From Lysobacteraceae bacterium PS02065 (GTDB taxonomy: Bacteria > Pseudomonadota > Gammaproteobacteria > Xanthomonadales > Rhodanobacteraceae): a stretch of 64,000 nucleotides of DNA. Positions 8,838-18,077 of this stretch are shown here, piece after piece. The notes under the pieces are model-generated. The model saw nothing but the letters and a program-made list of their open reading frames with translations. It searched no databases and was not told the origin of the DNA. Made by a program: the position numbers and the translations under genes. Every line of letters starts with the position of its first letter. Position 1 is the stretch's first letter. The DNA lies in assembly GCA_029959555.1 (NCBI GenBank), contig JASCPI010000020.1:17922-81921 (forward strand), written 5' to 3'.

Positions 8838-9779
8838 ATGATCGAAACCCACGCACTCGGAAAACGCTACGGCGAGTTCACCGCCGTCGACGGCATAACG
8901 TTCAAGGTTGAACCCGGGCAGGTGCTCGGCTTCCTCGGACCGAACGGTGCCGGCAAGTCGACCACGATGAAGATGATCGCGGGCTTCCTCGCGCCGACGT
9001 CCGGCACGGCGAAGGTCTGCGGCTTCGACATCGCCTCGCAGGCGCTCGAAGCCAAGCGTGTGCTCGGTTACCTGCCCGAGGGCGCGCCGAGCTACGGCGA
9101 GATGAGCGTGCGGCAGTTCCTGGATTTCATCGCCGACATGCGCGGCGTCGACAGGAGCGTGCGCGACCGCCGCCTCGACGACGCGATCGGCCGCCTGCAG
9201 CTCGAGGCCGTGCTCGAGCAGCCGATCGACACCTTGTCGAAGGGCTTCAAGCGCCGCGTCGGCCTCGCCCAGGCGATCGTGCACGATCCGAAGGTGCTGA
9301 TCCTCGACGAGCCGACCGACGGCCTCGATCCGAACCAGAAGCACGAGGTGCGCACGCTGATCAACGCGATGTCGCGCGACAAGACCATCATCGTGTCCAC
9401 GCACGTGCTCGAGGAAGTCCACGCCGTGTGCAACCGCGCGATCATCATCGCGCGCGGCCGCATCCTCGCCGACGCGACGCCGGCCGAACTCGAGGCGCGC
9501 TCGCGTTACCACCAGGCCGTGTCGCTGACCGCCGGCAACCTCATGGCCGCGCGCGAGGCGCTGTCGCGCGTGCCCGACGTCGCCGCGATCGAGGTCGATG
9601 CGCAGGACGGCCGCCTTACCGCGTTCCCGAAGCCCGGTCGCCAGATCTTCACGGCCGTGAGCGACGCGCTGCGCGAGCAGAACATCGTCGTGCGCGAGCT
9701 GGCGCTCGAAGGCGGTCGCCTCGACGAGGTGTTCCGCACGATCACCCAGGGCACAGCGGCGAAGGAGGCCACCGCATGA
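8838..9779 (+). CDS. ABC transporter ATP-binding protein, GldA-like
   Basis: 313 residues starting MIETHALGKRYG, with AGGGTGAG upstream. Walker A is GPNGAGKS, the signature is LSKGFKRRVGLAQA, and Walker B is LILDEPTDGLD, with the H-loop in STHVLEE. The C-terminal extension after residue 220 is typical of ATPases serving two-gene permease systems. It overlaps the permease gene by four bases. The next genes (permease, GldG-like auxiliary protein, DUF4340) show that it powers a GldAFG-type system. In Bacteroidetes such proteins are needed for gliding. In proteobacteria the substrate is unknown. Confidence 0.9.
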   Translation: MIETHALGKRYGEFTAVDGITFKVEPGQVLGFLGPNGAGKSTTMKMIAGFLAPTSGTAKVCGFDIASQALEAKRVLGYLPEGAPSYGEMSVRQFLDFIADMRGVDRSVRDRRLDDAIGRLQLEAVLEQPIDTLSKGFKRRVGLAQAIVHDPKVLILDEPTDGLDPNQKHEVRTLINAMSRDKTIIVSTHVLEEVHAVCNRAIIIARGRILADATPAELEARSRYHQAVSLTAGNLMAAREALSRVPDVAAIEVDAQDGRLTAFPKPGRQIFTAVSDALREQNIVVRELALEGGRLDEVFRTITQGTAAKEATA

Positions 9780-10510
9780 GCGCGATCACCGGCGTGTTCA
9801 AGCGCGAGCTGCGCAGCTACTTCGCGACGCCCGTCGCGTACGTGTTCATCGTGATCTTCCTCGTCCTGTCGAGTGCGTTCACGTTCTACCTCGGCAACTT
9901 CTACGAGCGCGGCCAGGCCGACCTGATGCCGTTCTTCAACTTCCACCCGTGGCTGTACCTGTTCCTCGTGCCCGCGGTGTCGATGCGGCTGTGGTCGGAG
10001 GAGCGCAAGAGCGGCACGATCGAGCTGCTGCTGACGCTGCCGATCACGATGTGGCAGGCGGTGGTCGGCAAGTTCCTCGCCGCGTGGGCCTTCATCGGCA
10101 TCGCGCTCGCGCTGACGTTCCCGCTGTGGATCACGGTGACCTACCTCGGCAACCCGGACCACGGCGTCATCGTCGCGAGCTACATCGGTTCGATGCTCAT
10201 GGCCGGCGCGTTCCTGTCGATCGGATCGTGCATCTCGGCGTCGACGCGCAACCAGGTCGTCGCGTTCATCCTCACGGTCGTCGTGTGCTTCGCGCTCGTC
10301 ATGGCGGGCTTCCCGCTCGTGCTCGACGCGTTCCGCGCGTGGGCGCCGCAAGGCCTCGTCGACGCGATCGCGGGCCTGAGCTTCCTGACCCACTTCGCGT
10401 CGATCAGCAAGGGCGTGATCGACCTGCGCGACCTGCTGTACTTCCTGCTCATGATCGGCTTCTGGCTGTACGCGAGTGCGATCGTCATCGATCTCAAGAA
10501 GGCCGACTGA
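9776..10510 (+). CDS. ABC transporter permease, GldF-like
   Basis: 244 residues with about six hydrophobic segments (near residues 20-40, 60-75, 100-125, 140-165, 170-190 and 215-240). The start MSAITGVFKRELRSYFATP is characteristic of the GldF/ABC-2 permease group. The ATG overlaps the ATPase stop codon. It forms the membrane part of the complex with the preceding ATPase and the following large GldG-like protein, which starts 13 bases later. The transported substrate is unknown. Confidence 0.9.
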   Translation: MSAITGVFKRELRSYFATPVAYVFIVIFLVLSSAFTFYLGNFYERGQADLMPFFNFHPWLYLFLVPAVSMRLWSEERKSGTIELLLTLPITMWQAVVGKFLAAWAFIGIALALTFPLWITVTYLGNPDHGVIVASYIGSMLMAGAFLSIGSCISASTRNQVVAFILTVVVCFALVMAGFPLVLDAFRAWAPQGLVDAIAGLSFLTHFASISKGVIDLRDLLYFLLMIGFWLYASAIVIDLKKAD

Positions 10511-10522
10511 GGGAACGCCGAC

Positions 10523-12382
10523 ATGACCTTCAACCGCAAGACCCTCTCCGGCGGCGCGCTCGTCGTGCTGATCGTGCTGTTCGTCGCGCTGATGCTCGTC
10601 GTCAACGTGCTGTTCCGCGGCGCGCGCCTGGACCTCACCCAGAACAACCTCTACACGCTGTCGTCGGGCACCAAGGAGATCCTCGCCTCGATCGACGAGC
10701 CCGTGAACCTGTACCTGTTCTACTCCGACAAGGGCACGCAGGGCTTCCCGCAGCTGCGTACCTACGCGCAGCGCGTGCGCGAGCTGCTCGAGGAGATGGC
10801 CGCACGCGCCAAGGGCAAGATCAACCTCGAGGTGATCGACCCGCTGCCGTTCTCCGAGGACGAGGACCGTGCCTCGGGTTACGGCCTGCAGGCGCTGCCG
10901 GTCGGCACGTCGGGCGAGACCGTGTTCTTCGGCCTCGCCGGCACGAACTCGACCAACGGCCGCGCGGTGATCCCGTTCCTGCAGCCCGACAAGGAGTCGT
11001 TCCTCGAGTACGACGTCGCCAAGCTCGTCAACGAGCTCGCGACGGTCAAGAAGCCCGTCATCGGCCTCGTCTCGAGCCTGCCGATCGGTGCGGGCTTCGA
11101 TCCGCAGACGCGTCAGATGCGCGAGCCGTGGGCGGTGCAGCAGCAGCTCTCGCAGTCGTTCGAGGTGCGCGAGCTCAACGCGGGCGGCCTGACCACGATC
11201 GATCCCGAGATCGGCGTGCTCGTGCTCGTGCATCCCAAGCAGCTGTCGGACGCGGCGCAGTACGCGATCGACCAGTTCGTGCTGCGCGGTGGCCACCTGC
11301 TCGCGTTCGTCGATCCCGATGCCGAGCTCGACACGGCCGGTGCGGATCCCGAGAACCCGCAGGCGGCGATGTTCGCCGACCGCGCCTCGGACCTGCCGAA
11401 GCTGTTCAAGGCTTGGGGCATCGAGTACGACCCCAAGAACATCGTGCTCGACCGCGCGCGCGCCGTCGCGGTCAGCGTGGGCCAGGGCCGGGCACCCGTG
11501 CGCCACGCCGGCATCCTCGGCCTCACCGCGGCCGACCTCAACCACGACGATGTGGTCACCGCGAATCTCGAATCGATCAACCTGTCGAGCGCCGGCCACT
11601 TCACGCTGGCCAAGGATTCGGGCTACACGCTGGTGCCGCTCATGCAGAGCTCGGGCGACGCGATGGTCGCGCCGGCCGAGCGTCTGCGCATGCTGCCCGA
11701 CCCGGGCGAGCTGCTGTCGGGCTTCGCGCCGAGTGGCGAGCGTTACGTGCTCGCGGGCCGCGTCGAGGGCACGTTCAAGACCGCGTTCCCCGAGCGCAGC
11801 GGCGAGGGTCATCTCGCCGAAGGCAAGGCGCCGGGCCAGGTCGTGATCGTGGCCGACACCGATCTGCTCGCCGACCGCCTGTGGGTGCAGGTGCAGAACT
11901 TCCTCGGCCAGCGCCTCATGAACGCGTTCGCCAACAACGGCGATTTCGCGCTCAATGCGGTCGACAACCTCACCGGCTCGTCGGCGCTGATCTCGATCCG
12001 CGGCCGTGCGACCTCGCAGCGCCCGTTCACGACGGTCGAGGAGATCCGCCGCGGTGCCGACGACCGCTTCCGTGCCAAGGAGCAGGAGCTGCAGGGTGAG
12101 CTGCAGGAGACCGAGCGCAAGCTCGTCGAGCTGCAGAGCGCGAAGTCGCAGGACCAGGCGATGATCCTGTCGCCCGAGCAGAAGGTCGAGCTCGACAACT
12201 TCACCGCGCGCAAAGCGGAGATCCGCAAGGAGCTGCGCGACGTGCGCCGTTCGCTCGACGCCGACATCGAAGCCCTCGGCACGAAGCTCAAGTTCCTCAA
12301 CATCGTGCTGATGCCACTGCTCGTGACGCTGGTCGCGGCCGGTTTCGCGGTGTGGCAGGTGCGTCGCCGCAAGGCGGCCTGA
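10523..12382 (+). CDS. GldG-like ABC auxiliary protein
   Basis: 619 residues. There is one N-terminal membrane segment (residues 11-30), then a long extracytoplasmic part with the GldG start motif DLTQNNLYTLSSGTKEIL. A coiled-coil-like E/Q/K-rich region lies near residues 515-580, and a second membrane segment lies just before the basic C-terminus (RRRKAA). This layout fits the ABC-type auxiliary component family related to GldG. It sits between the permease and a DUF4340 gene and is probably held in the membrane with its bulk in the periplasm. The enzymatic role, if any, is not known. Confidence 0.88.
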   Translation: MTFNRKTLSGGALVVLIVLFVALMLVVNVLFRGARLDLTQNNLYTLSSGTKEILASIDEPVNLYLFYSDKGTQGFPQLRTYAQRVRELLEEMAARAKGKINLEVIDPLPFSEDEDRASGYGLQALPVGTSGETVFFGLAGTNSTNGRAVIPFLQPDKESFLEYDVAKLVNELATVKKPVIGLVSSLPIGAGFDPQTRQMREPWAVQQQLSQSFEVRELNAGGLTTIDPEIGVLVLVHPKQLSDAAQYAIDQFVLRGGHLLAFVDPDAELDTAGADPENPQAAMFADRASDLPKLFKAWGIEYDPKNIVLDRARAVAVSVGQGRAPVRHAGILGLTAADLNHDDVVTANLESINLSSAGHFTLAKDSGYTLVPLMQSSGDAMVAPAERLRMLPDPGELLSGFAPSGERYVLAGRVEGTFKTAFPERSGEGHLAEGKAPGQVVIVADTDLLADRLWVQVQNFLGQRLMNAFANNGDFALNAVDNLTGSSALISIRGRATSQRPFTTVEEIRRGADDRFRAKEQELQGELQETERKLVELQSAKSQDQAMILSPEQKVELDNFTARKAEIRKELRDVRRSLDADIEALGTKLKFLNIVLMPLLVTLVAAGFAVWQVRRRKAA

Positions 12383-12405
12383 GCGCGCAACGGAGAATCG
12401 ACACG

Positions 12406-13599
12406 ATGAACCAGAAGACCCTCATCGGCCTCGGCGCGATCACCCTCGTCGCCGCGATCGCCGCGTTCGCGATCCACCATGCGCGTCGCCCCGCGAGCGA
12501 CGTCGGCGCCCAGGCCGGCCTGCTCGTGCCGGGCCTGCGCGAGCACGTCAACGACGTGAAGAAGCTCACCCTGACCGGCGCCAACCACCAGCCCGTCGCG
12601 ACGCTCGAGCGCACCGACGGAATCTGGAAGGTCGCGCAGAAAGGCGGCTATCCGGCCGACTTCGGCAAGTTGCGCGACTACCTGCTGCGCGTCGCCGACG
12701 CGACGCTGGTCGAGCGCAAGACGGCGAACAAGGAGCGTTACGCGACGCTCGGCGTCGAGGACGTCACCGCGCCCGACGCGAAGGGCACGCTCGTCGAGAT
12801 CGACGGCCTCGCCGAGCCGGCGCGCATCGTCGTGGGCCTGTTCGACGGGCAGGGCGGCAGTGGCACGTTCGTGCGCCGCGCCGCCGAGGAACAGAGCTGG
12901 CTCGCCAAGGGCACGCTGTCGCCCGACAAGACCGCCGCCGACTGGGTGCGCAAGGACCTTGCGAACATCGCGTCGGACCGTGTCGCGTCGGTGACGATCA
13001 CGCGCGCCGACGGCAAGCGCCTGCACGTGTCGAAGGATTCGGCCGCCGACGGCCCGTTCAAGGTCGCCGACGTGCCGAAGGGCCGTGCGGTGAGTTCGGA
13101 GTACGTCGCCAACGGTCTCGCGTCGGTGCTGGCCGAGCTGCGCCTCGAGGACGTCGTGCCGGCCGCGGAGTCGCCGCGCCCTGACAAGACGCTGACCGCG
13201 CGCTACGTGACATTCGACGGCCTCGTCGTCGAGGCCGCGATGTGGCCGGTCGGCGAAAAGCAGCATGTCGCATTCAAGGCCTTGCTCGACGAAGCTGCCG
13301 CGACGGCGCATGTCGAACGCGAGCAGGCGAAGGCGGCGGCCGAGCATGCCGCGATCAAGCCCGCCGAAGCGGTCGAAGGCGCGCCGCCGCCGGCCGCGAC
13401 GGAGCCGCCGCTCGCGGTCTCCGATCCGGCTGCGGATCGCACGCAGCGGATCGAAGCCGCGAAGAAGGAAGCCGCCGAACTCGCCGCGACCTTCGACGGC
13501 TGGGTCTTCGTGCTGCCGGCGCACAAGGTGTCCAACATCGACAAGTCGCTCGAGGACATGCTCGCACCGGTCGAGGCCAAGCCGGCCAAGGGCTCGTGA
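12406..13599 (+). CDS. DUF4340 domain-containing membrane-anchored protein
   Basis: 397 residues: a short N-terminal membrane anchor (residues 5-22), then the DUF4340 repeat region (LKKLTLTGANHQPVATLER and later DRVASVTITRADGK), followed by an alanine/glutamate-rich helical stretch near residues 300-365. DUF4340 proteins usually sit beside GldG-like proteins, as here, 23 bases after it. A periplasmic scaffold role in the ABC system is inferred from context only. The A/E/P-rich insertion differs from the rest of the protein and may be a flexible linker. Confidence 0.85.
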   Translation: MNQKTLIGLGAITLVAAIAAFAIHHARRPASDVGAQAGLLVPGLREHVNDVKKLTLTGANHQPVATLERTDGIWKVAQKGGYPADFGKLRDYLLRVADATLVERKTANKERYATLGVEDVTAPDAKGTLVEIDGLAEPARIVVGLFDGQGGSGTFVRRAAEEQSWLAKGTLSPDKTAADWVRKDLANIASDRVASVTITRADGKRLHVSKDSAADGPFKVADVPKGRAVSSEYVANGLASVLAELRLEDVVPAAESPRPDKTLTARYVTFDGLVVEAAMWPVGEKQHVAFKALLDEAAATAHVEREQAKAAAEHAAIKPAEAVEGAPPPAATEPPLAVSDPAADRTQRIEAAKKEAAELAATFDGWVFVLPAHKVSNIDKSLEDMLAPVEAKPAKGS

Positions 13600-13633
13600 G
13601 AGGCTTCCGCGCCTTAGCGCCGGCATCGTCCGC

Positions 13634-14011
13634 ATGACGATGCCGGTGTCGCGCTTCGCCGGCATCGCCGGCAGTGTCGCCGGCGCGCTCGCGGTCGCCG
13701 CAGGTGCGTTCGGTTCGCATGCGCTGCGCACGCGTCTCGATGCCGACGCGCTGCGCCTCTGGCAGATCGCGGTCGACTACCAGTTCTGGCACGCGCTGGC
13801 GCTGCTCGCGGTCGCGCTGCTGCCGTTCCCCTCGCGTGACTCGCGTGTCGCGGCGATCGCGTTCGGCGTCGGCATCGTGCTGTTCCCGGGCAGCCTCTAC
13901 GCGCTCGCGCTCGGTGCGCCACGCATGGTCGGCACGATCACGCCGTTCGGCGGCGTCGCGTTCCTGGTCGGCTGGACCGCCTTGATCGTCGCGTTCGCAC
14001 GCCGTCGTTGA
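13634..14011 (+). CDS. DUF423 small membrane protein
   Basis: 125 residues with four hydrophobic segments. The motifs AGAFGSHAL near residue 25, QFWHALALL in the middle and ITPFGGVAFLVGW near the end are those of the DUF423 family, a small inner-membrane protein of unknown function. It starts 34 bases after the DUF4340 gene and may share its transcript, although DUF423 genes occur in many other contexts and need not be part of the ABC system. Confidence 0.88.
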   Translation: MTMPVSRFAGIAGSVAGALAVAAGAFGSHALRTRLDADALRLWQIAVDYQFWHALALLAVALLPFPSRDSRVAAIAFGVGIVLFPGSLYALALGAPRMVGTITPFGGVAFLVGWTALIVAFARRR

Positions 14012-14134
14012 TCGCGATCACGCGGCGTGTTCTTGCGCCGCAGTAGATGCAGCGCACAACAGGATTTCCTGAACCCGTTGGCATACTCCGTCGAACAAGC
14101 GTTTGACGCTGACAACGACGAAGAAGGGGATTCC

Positions 14135-17014
14135 ATGCTCACCACCACCGAACGGCGCGCCCGGACGCGGCGCAGCCTGCTCGCGTTCTGCCTCGCCTGT
14201 GCCATGGCCACGCCTGCCGTTGCGCAGACCCTCAACGCGCCGGGCCTGTCGGCCCCGGGGCGCATCTCGTGGGACGCCGAGGGCGTGCCGACGATCGAGG
14301 CCGCCACCGACAACGACGCGGCGTTCCTGCAGGGCTACGCGCATGCGCGCGACCGCTTCTTCCAGATGGACCTCACGCGCCGCTCGGTGAGCGGCACGCT
14401 GGCCGAGCTCGTCGGCACCTCGCAGCTCGCCAACGACGTGCAGGCGCGTACGCTCGGCCTGCGCCGCGGCGCCGTGAAGACCTGGGCGGCGATGTCCGAC
14501 GATTCGCGCGGCTGGCTGCGCGCGTACGCCGACGGCGTCAATTTCTGGCTGTCGAGCAATCCGCTGCCGCCCGAGTACGCCGCGCTGCAGCTCAGCAAGG
14601 CCGAGCCGTGGACGCCGGTCGACTCGCTGTGCGTCGGCAAGGGCCTCGCGTTCCAGCTCTCGTTCGATCTCGACATCGATCCGACGATCAAGGTCGGTGC
14701 CTACCAGCAGGCCGGTGCCGCCGCGGGCTTCGACGGCAGCGTGCTGTACTTCGGTGATACGCACCGCATCGCGCCGGCCGACGACCGCGTCTCGGTGCCG
14801 GGCTTTCAGCCGGGCGGTGGCACGAGTGCCGCGGCGACGGCAGGTTACGCGAAGTCGACCTCGCCGCACGACGTGCCGCCTGCCGTCGACACGATCGACG
14901 CGCAGACCATCGACATGGCGCGCCAGCTGCGCGAATCGCTCGAAGGCCATCCGCTGCTCGGCCGCGCGCTTGAAGGTCGCGACACGCCGATCGGCAGCAA
15001 CGAGTGGGCCGTCGCGGGACGCCACACGGTGTCGGGCAAGGCGATCATGGCCAACGATCCGCACCTCGGCCTCGACGTGCCGCCCGTGTTCATGGAAATG
15101 CACCTGCTGTCGCGCGAGCAGCGAGCCGGCGCCATCCTCGACGCGACCGGCGTCAGCGTGCCGGGCGCGCCGGGCATCATCCAGGGCTGCAACCAGCGCC
15201 AGTGCTGGGGCACGACGACGAACTCGCTCGACGTGACCGACGTGTTCCAGGAAAAGCTCGTGCTCAACAGCTACGGCCTGCCGTACGCGACCGTGCACAG
15301 CGGCCAGGAAGAGCCCGTGCAGTGGATCTTCCAGAACTACTACGTCAACCGCATGAACGGCACGCCCGACACGGTGACGCGCGAGAACTCGATCGGCTAC
15401 ACCAACGGTGGCGTCAGCGTCATCGTGCCGCGCCGCAACGGCGGCGCACTCGCGAGCATCACGGGCACCACGGGCCTGTCGATCGCTTACACGGGCTGGG
15501 GTGCGACGTTCGAGATCGAGTCGTTCCGCCGCATCAACCGTGCAGGCAACCTCGCGCAGTTCCAGGAGGCGCTGACGTACTTCGACTTCGGCTCGCAGAA
15601 CTTCGCCTACGCCGACGTCGACGGCAACATCGCCTACTTCGTGACCGCTGAAGCACCGGTGCGCCGCGACCTGCAGACGCAGAATGCGCCGGCCGGCGGG
15701 CGTCCGCCGTGGTTGATCCGCGACGGCTCGATCGGCCTGCACGACTGGATGCCGGTGCAGAACCGTCAGCCCAACCAGGCGACGCCGTTCGAGATTCTGC
15801 CCGCCAACGAGATGCCGCACGTCATCAATCCGGAGCGCGGTTACTTCGCCAACGCGAACAACGATCCGATCGGCTTCTCGCTCGACAACAATGCGCTCAA
15901 CCAGCTGCGTCCGGGTGGCGGCATCTACTACCTCGATGTCGGCGGCGCCTCGGCCTACCGCATGGGCCGCATCGACCGCGAGCTGCAGCGCCTGATCGCG
16001 TCGGGCAACAAGATCAGCATGGCCGACATGCAGCGTCTGCAGGCCAACACGCAGCTGCTCGATGCCGAGCTGACGCTGCCGTACCTGCTCGCTGCGTACG
16101 ACAACGCGACCGCGTCGGGTGCGTGGGCGACGCTCGCCGCACTCGGTGCCGATGCACGCGTGACCGAGGCGATCGGTCGTCTGCGCACGTGGAACTACTC
16201 CGCGCCGACCGGCATCCCGCAGGGCTACGACGCCGGCGACAACCCGCTCGCGCTCGGCAACCCGAGCCAGGCCGAGATCGACGCGAGCATCGCGGCGACG
16301 ATCTTCGCCTCGTGGCGCAGCGCGGCGATCCGCTCGACGATCGACACCACGCTGACCCGCGTGGGCCTCGCCAACTACCGTCCGGGCAGCCGTGACGCGC
16401 AGGCCAGCTTCAAGTTCCTGCTCGACAACTACACCGCACTCGGCGGCAAGGGTGTTTCGGGCCTGAACTTCTTCACCGTGGATGGCGCACCGAACGCGGC
16501 CGCCGCGCGTGACACGCTGCTGCTCAAGGCACTCGCCGACGGCCTCGCGATGCTGTCGAGCGAGGCGTTCACGCCCGCGTTCGGCGGCTCGACCAACCAG
16601 TCCGACTACCGTTGGGGACGCCTGCACCGCATCGTGTTCGATCATCCGCTCGGCGGCCCGTTCAACCTGCCGGGCGCGAACCCGTACGGCTTCACGAACC
16701 TCGGCGACGGCTTGCCGGGCATCGCGCGCCCGGGTGGCTTCGAAGCGGTCGATGCCTCGAGCCATGACGTGCGCGGCACCGGCGTCAACAGCTTCATGTT
16801 CGGCTCCGGCCCGGCGCGTCGCTTCGTCGGCGAGATGACGCCCGTGATCAACGCCCAGCAGATCCTGCCGGGCGGCCAGAGCGGCGTCCTCGGCAGCCCG
16901 CACTATGCGAGCCAGCTCGGCCGCTGGCTGACCAACCAGTACAAGCCGCTGCCGGTGCCCGCGACCGCGGCACTCGCGCAAGGCGTCACGGTGGTGAACT
17001 TCCAGCCGCGTTGA
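14135..17014 (+). CDS. secreted penicillin acylase family protein (possible AHL acylase)
   Basis: 959 residues with a signal peptide ending near VAQ (residue 31) and a strong AAGGGGA ribosome site. Penicillin acylases are cut into two chains at a Gly-Ser bond where the serine becomes the N-terminal nucleophile. Here this is IGSNEWAV, with the serine at residue 288. The NANNDPIG motif and WGTTTNSLD block fit the beta chain. Substrates could be acyl-homoserine lactones (quorum quenching, as in PvdQ/QuiP), beta-lactams or other amides; the sequence does not decide. It acts in the periplasm or outside the cell. An earlier ATG at 14027 would place non-signal sequence first and is rejected. Confidence 0.93.
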   Translation: MLTTTERRARTRRSLLAFCLACAMATPAVAQTLNAPGLSAPGRISWDAEGVPTIEAATDNDAAFLQGYAHARDRFFQMDLTRRSVSGTLAELVGTSQLANDVQARTLGLRRGAVKTWAAMSDDSRGWLRAYADGVNFWLSSNPLPPEYAALQLSKAEPWTPVDSLCVGKGLAFQLSFDLDIDPTIKVGAYQQAGAAAGFDGSVLYFGDTHRIAPADDRVSVPGFQPGGGTSAAATAGYAKSTSPHDVPPAVDTIDAQTIDMARQLRESLEGHPLLGRALEGRDTPIGSNEWAVAGRHTVSGKAIMANDPHLGLDVPPVFMEMHLLSREQRAGAILDATGVSVPGAPGIIQGCNQRQCWGTTTNSLDVTDVFQEKLVLNSYGLPYATVHSGQEEPVQWIFQNYYVNRMNGTPDTVTRENSIGYTNGGVSVIVPRRNGGALASITGTTGLSIAYTGWGATFEIESFRRINRAGNLAQFQEALTYFDFGSQNFAYADVDGNIAYFVTAEAPVRRDLQTQNAPAGGRPPWLIRDGSIGLHDWMPVQNRQPNQATPFEILPANEMPHVINPERGYFANANNDPIGFSLDNNALNQLRPGGGIYYLDVGGASAYRMGRIDRELQRLIASGNKISMADMQRLQANTQLLDAELTLPYLLAAYDNATASGAWATLAALGADARVTEAIGRLRTWNYSAPTGIPQGYDAGDNPLALGNPSQAEIDASIAATIFASWRSAAIRSTIDTTLTRVGLANYRPGSRDAQASFKFLLDNYTALGGKGVSGLNFFTVDGAPNAAAARDTLLLKALADGLAMLSSEAFTPAFGGSTNQSDYRWGRLHRIVFDHPLGGPFNLPGANPYGFTNLGDGLPGIARPGGFEAVDASSHDVRGTGVNSFMFGSGPARRFVGEMTPVINAQQILPGGQSGVLGSPHYASQLGRWLTNQYKPLPVPATAALAQGVTVVNFQPR

Positions 17015-17028
17015 AGCTGATGTGATGC

Positions 17029-17058
17029 GGACCCGCGATCGGTGACGGTCGCGGGTCC
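17029..17058. terminator. inverted repeat after the acylase gene
   Basis: GGACCCGCGA and TCGCGGGTCC are perfect 10-base arms around a 10-base loop, 15 bases after the acylase stop codon. There is no T-run, so it may act as a stabilising or Rho-assisted 3' end. Confidence 0.55.
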
Positions 17059-17399
17059 GTCACGTTCGGATGACTCATGCGAGCATGGTCATCTACGTGT
17101 TCTGATCGTGATCCCGGTGCTCGGGCACTGGGTGGACGTCAAACGGCGGCGATGGAGACGTGACTTCATTATGCTGGTGACATGCATCAGTGTGCCGCTC
17201 GCTCTCTCCACGCTTTACCGGCTCAGGTCGCGGTAGATTGGACCATGCGGGAAAGCATCGGTTGGCCGCTTCGGACAAATTATGATTGTCAGGGAAGCAT
17301 ATTCTGGCTGCGCCTCGCTTCTCGATCGACTGCTTGCGTGGCTTGCGTGATCGCAAGATTCTGATGCAGGCTGGCGGGAACCTCTGGAGTTTCCAAATC
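17059..17399. other. intergenic stretch of reduced GC, no gene recognised
   Basis: About 340 bases between the acylase terminator and an orphan lipoprotein gene. The composition is clearly more A/T-rich than the rest of the window. Short open frames here have no ribosome site or recognisable content. It may be a decayed insertion. Confidence 0.5.
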
Positions 17400-17774
17400 A
17401 TGGCCCGCAGTCTTGCTCTCGCCATTTTCGTTGTTCTTTTAACTATCGCTTGCCGTGAGCGGGTACTGCTAAAGCCGAATAGGATGGACGTCTCTCGATT
17501 TGTCGACGGTCCAATGTCAGAGAATCCTCCATGCAAAAAGCCTGCGTTGAGCGAAGAGGAGGTAAGCATTTTCGTGAAGAAAGTGCTTGAGAATTCTTAT
17601 TTTCCTGAGGCGGGTGAGCCCGAGCCTCTGCGTCGTATATCAGCATGGAAATGCATCTATCATTACGAGCAGTCTATCCTCGTTGATGGGAACAATGTAC
17701 CAGTCCCTCTGAGTGATCTGCATGCAACGTTGCGGATAGCCATCTCGAGAGATGGTAGGTACATTATTCTGTAG
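17400..17774 (+). CDS. hypothetical lipoprotein in a low-GC patch
   Basis: 124 residues, not recognised. The first 20 residues form a lipoprotein signal ending LTIAC, so the mature protein would start at cysteine 19 and be membrane-anchored. A GGAG sits 10 bases before the ATG; an upstream ATG at 17363 would break the signal. The mature part has two more cysteines (in PPCKKP and WKCIYHY) that could pair, and ends GRYIIL. Codon use includes many A/T-ending codons (for example ctt, att, gaa), unlike its neighbours, which suggests recent transfer. It stands alone, without an operon. TonB-like 'DGRY' endings are suggestive but not decisive. Confidence 0.6.
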   Translation: MARSLALAIFVVLLTIACRERVLLKPNRMDVSRFVDGPMSENPPCKKPALSEEEVSIFVKKVLENSYFPEAGEPEPLRRISAWKCIYHYEQSILVDGNNVPVPLSDLHATLRIAISRDGRYIIL

Positions 17775-18077
17775 AATGGCTCGGGCATTTGTAAAGGTGC
17801 GGCCGTGTGGTTTCGCCTTATTTTCTTCAATCGCACTGATTGGATAATCGTAATGCCCGATATGCGAGGCGTATTAATTCGAATAGGCTTCGTGGGGGGG
17901 ATGAACGCACGATGCGCCGGCACACCCTCCCTCACGAGGTGATCGGAGAGCAACGTCGCCAGCTGGGTATTGGGAGGCGCGTGATGGCTGAGATTGCAAC
18001 GCGCGGTACGGCGACAGGGCTGAGTTTTATTGGCGAGCGTTCGGTCAGTATCGCTCGTACGTCGCTTGGGGGATCGA
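17775..18077. other. intergenic stretch with no recognisable gene
   Basis: About 300 bases of mixed composition between the orphan lipoprotein gene and the end of the M15 peptidase gene. Open frames that cross it continue into the antisense of the peptidase and are not convincing. It includes an A/T-rich part at 17775-17890. Confidence 0.5.

Noticed and set aside
9506..11812. A 768-codon minus-strand frame opposite the ABC operon
   Set aside because: It overlaps three recognised genes on the plus strand and has no domain; composition effect of high GC.
14018..16981. A 987-codon open frame on the minus strand across the whole acylase gene
   Set aside because: Its product is rich in R, A, V and H with no domain, signal or ribosome site; it follows from the GC-rich third positions of the real gene.
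17042..17364. Two short frames in the low-GC patch
   Set aside because: No ribosome sites, no signal, and no recognisable content; kept as intergenic sequence.
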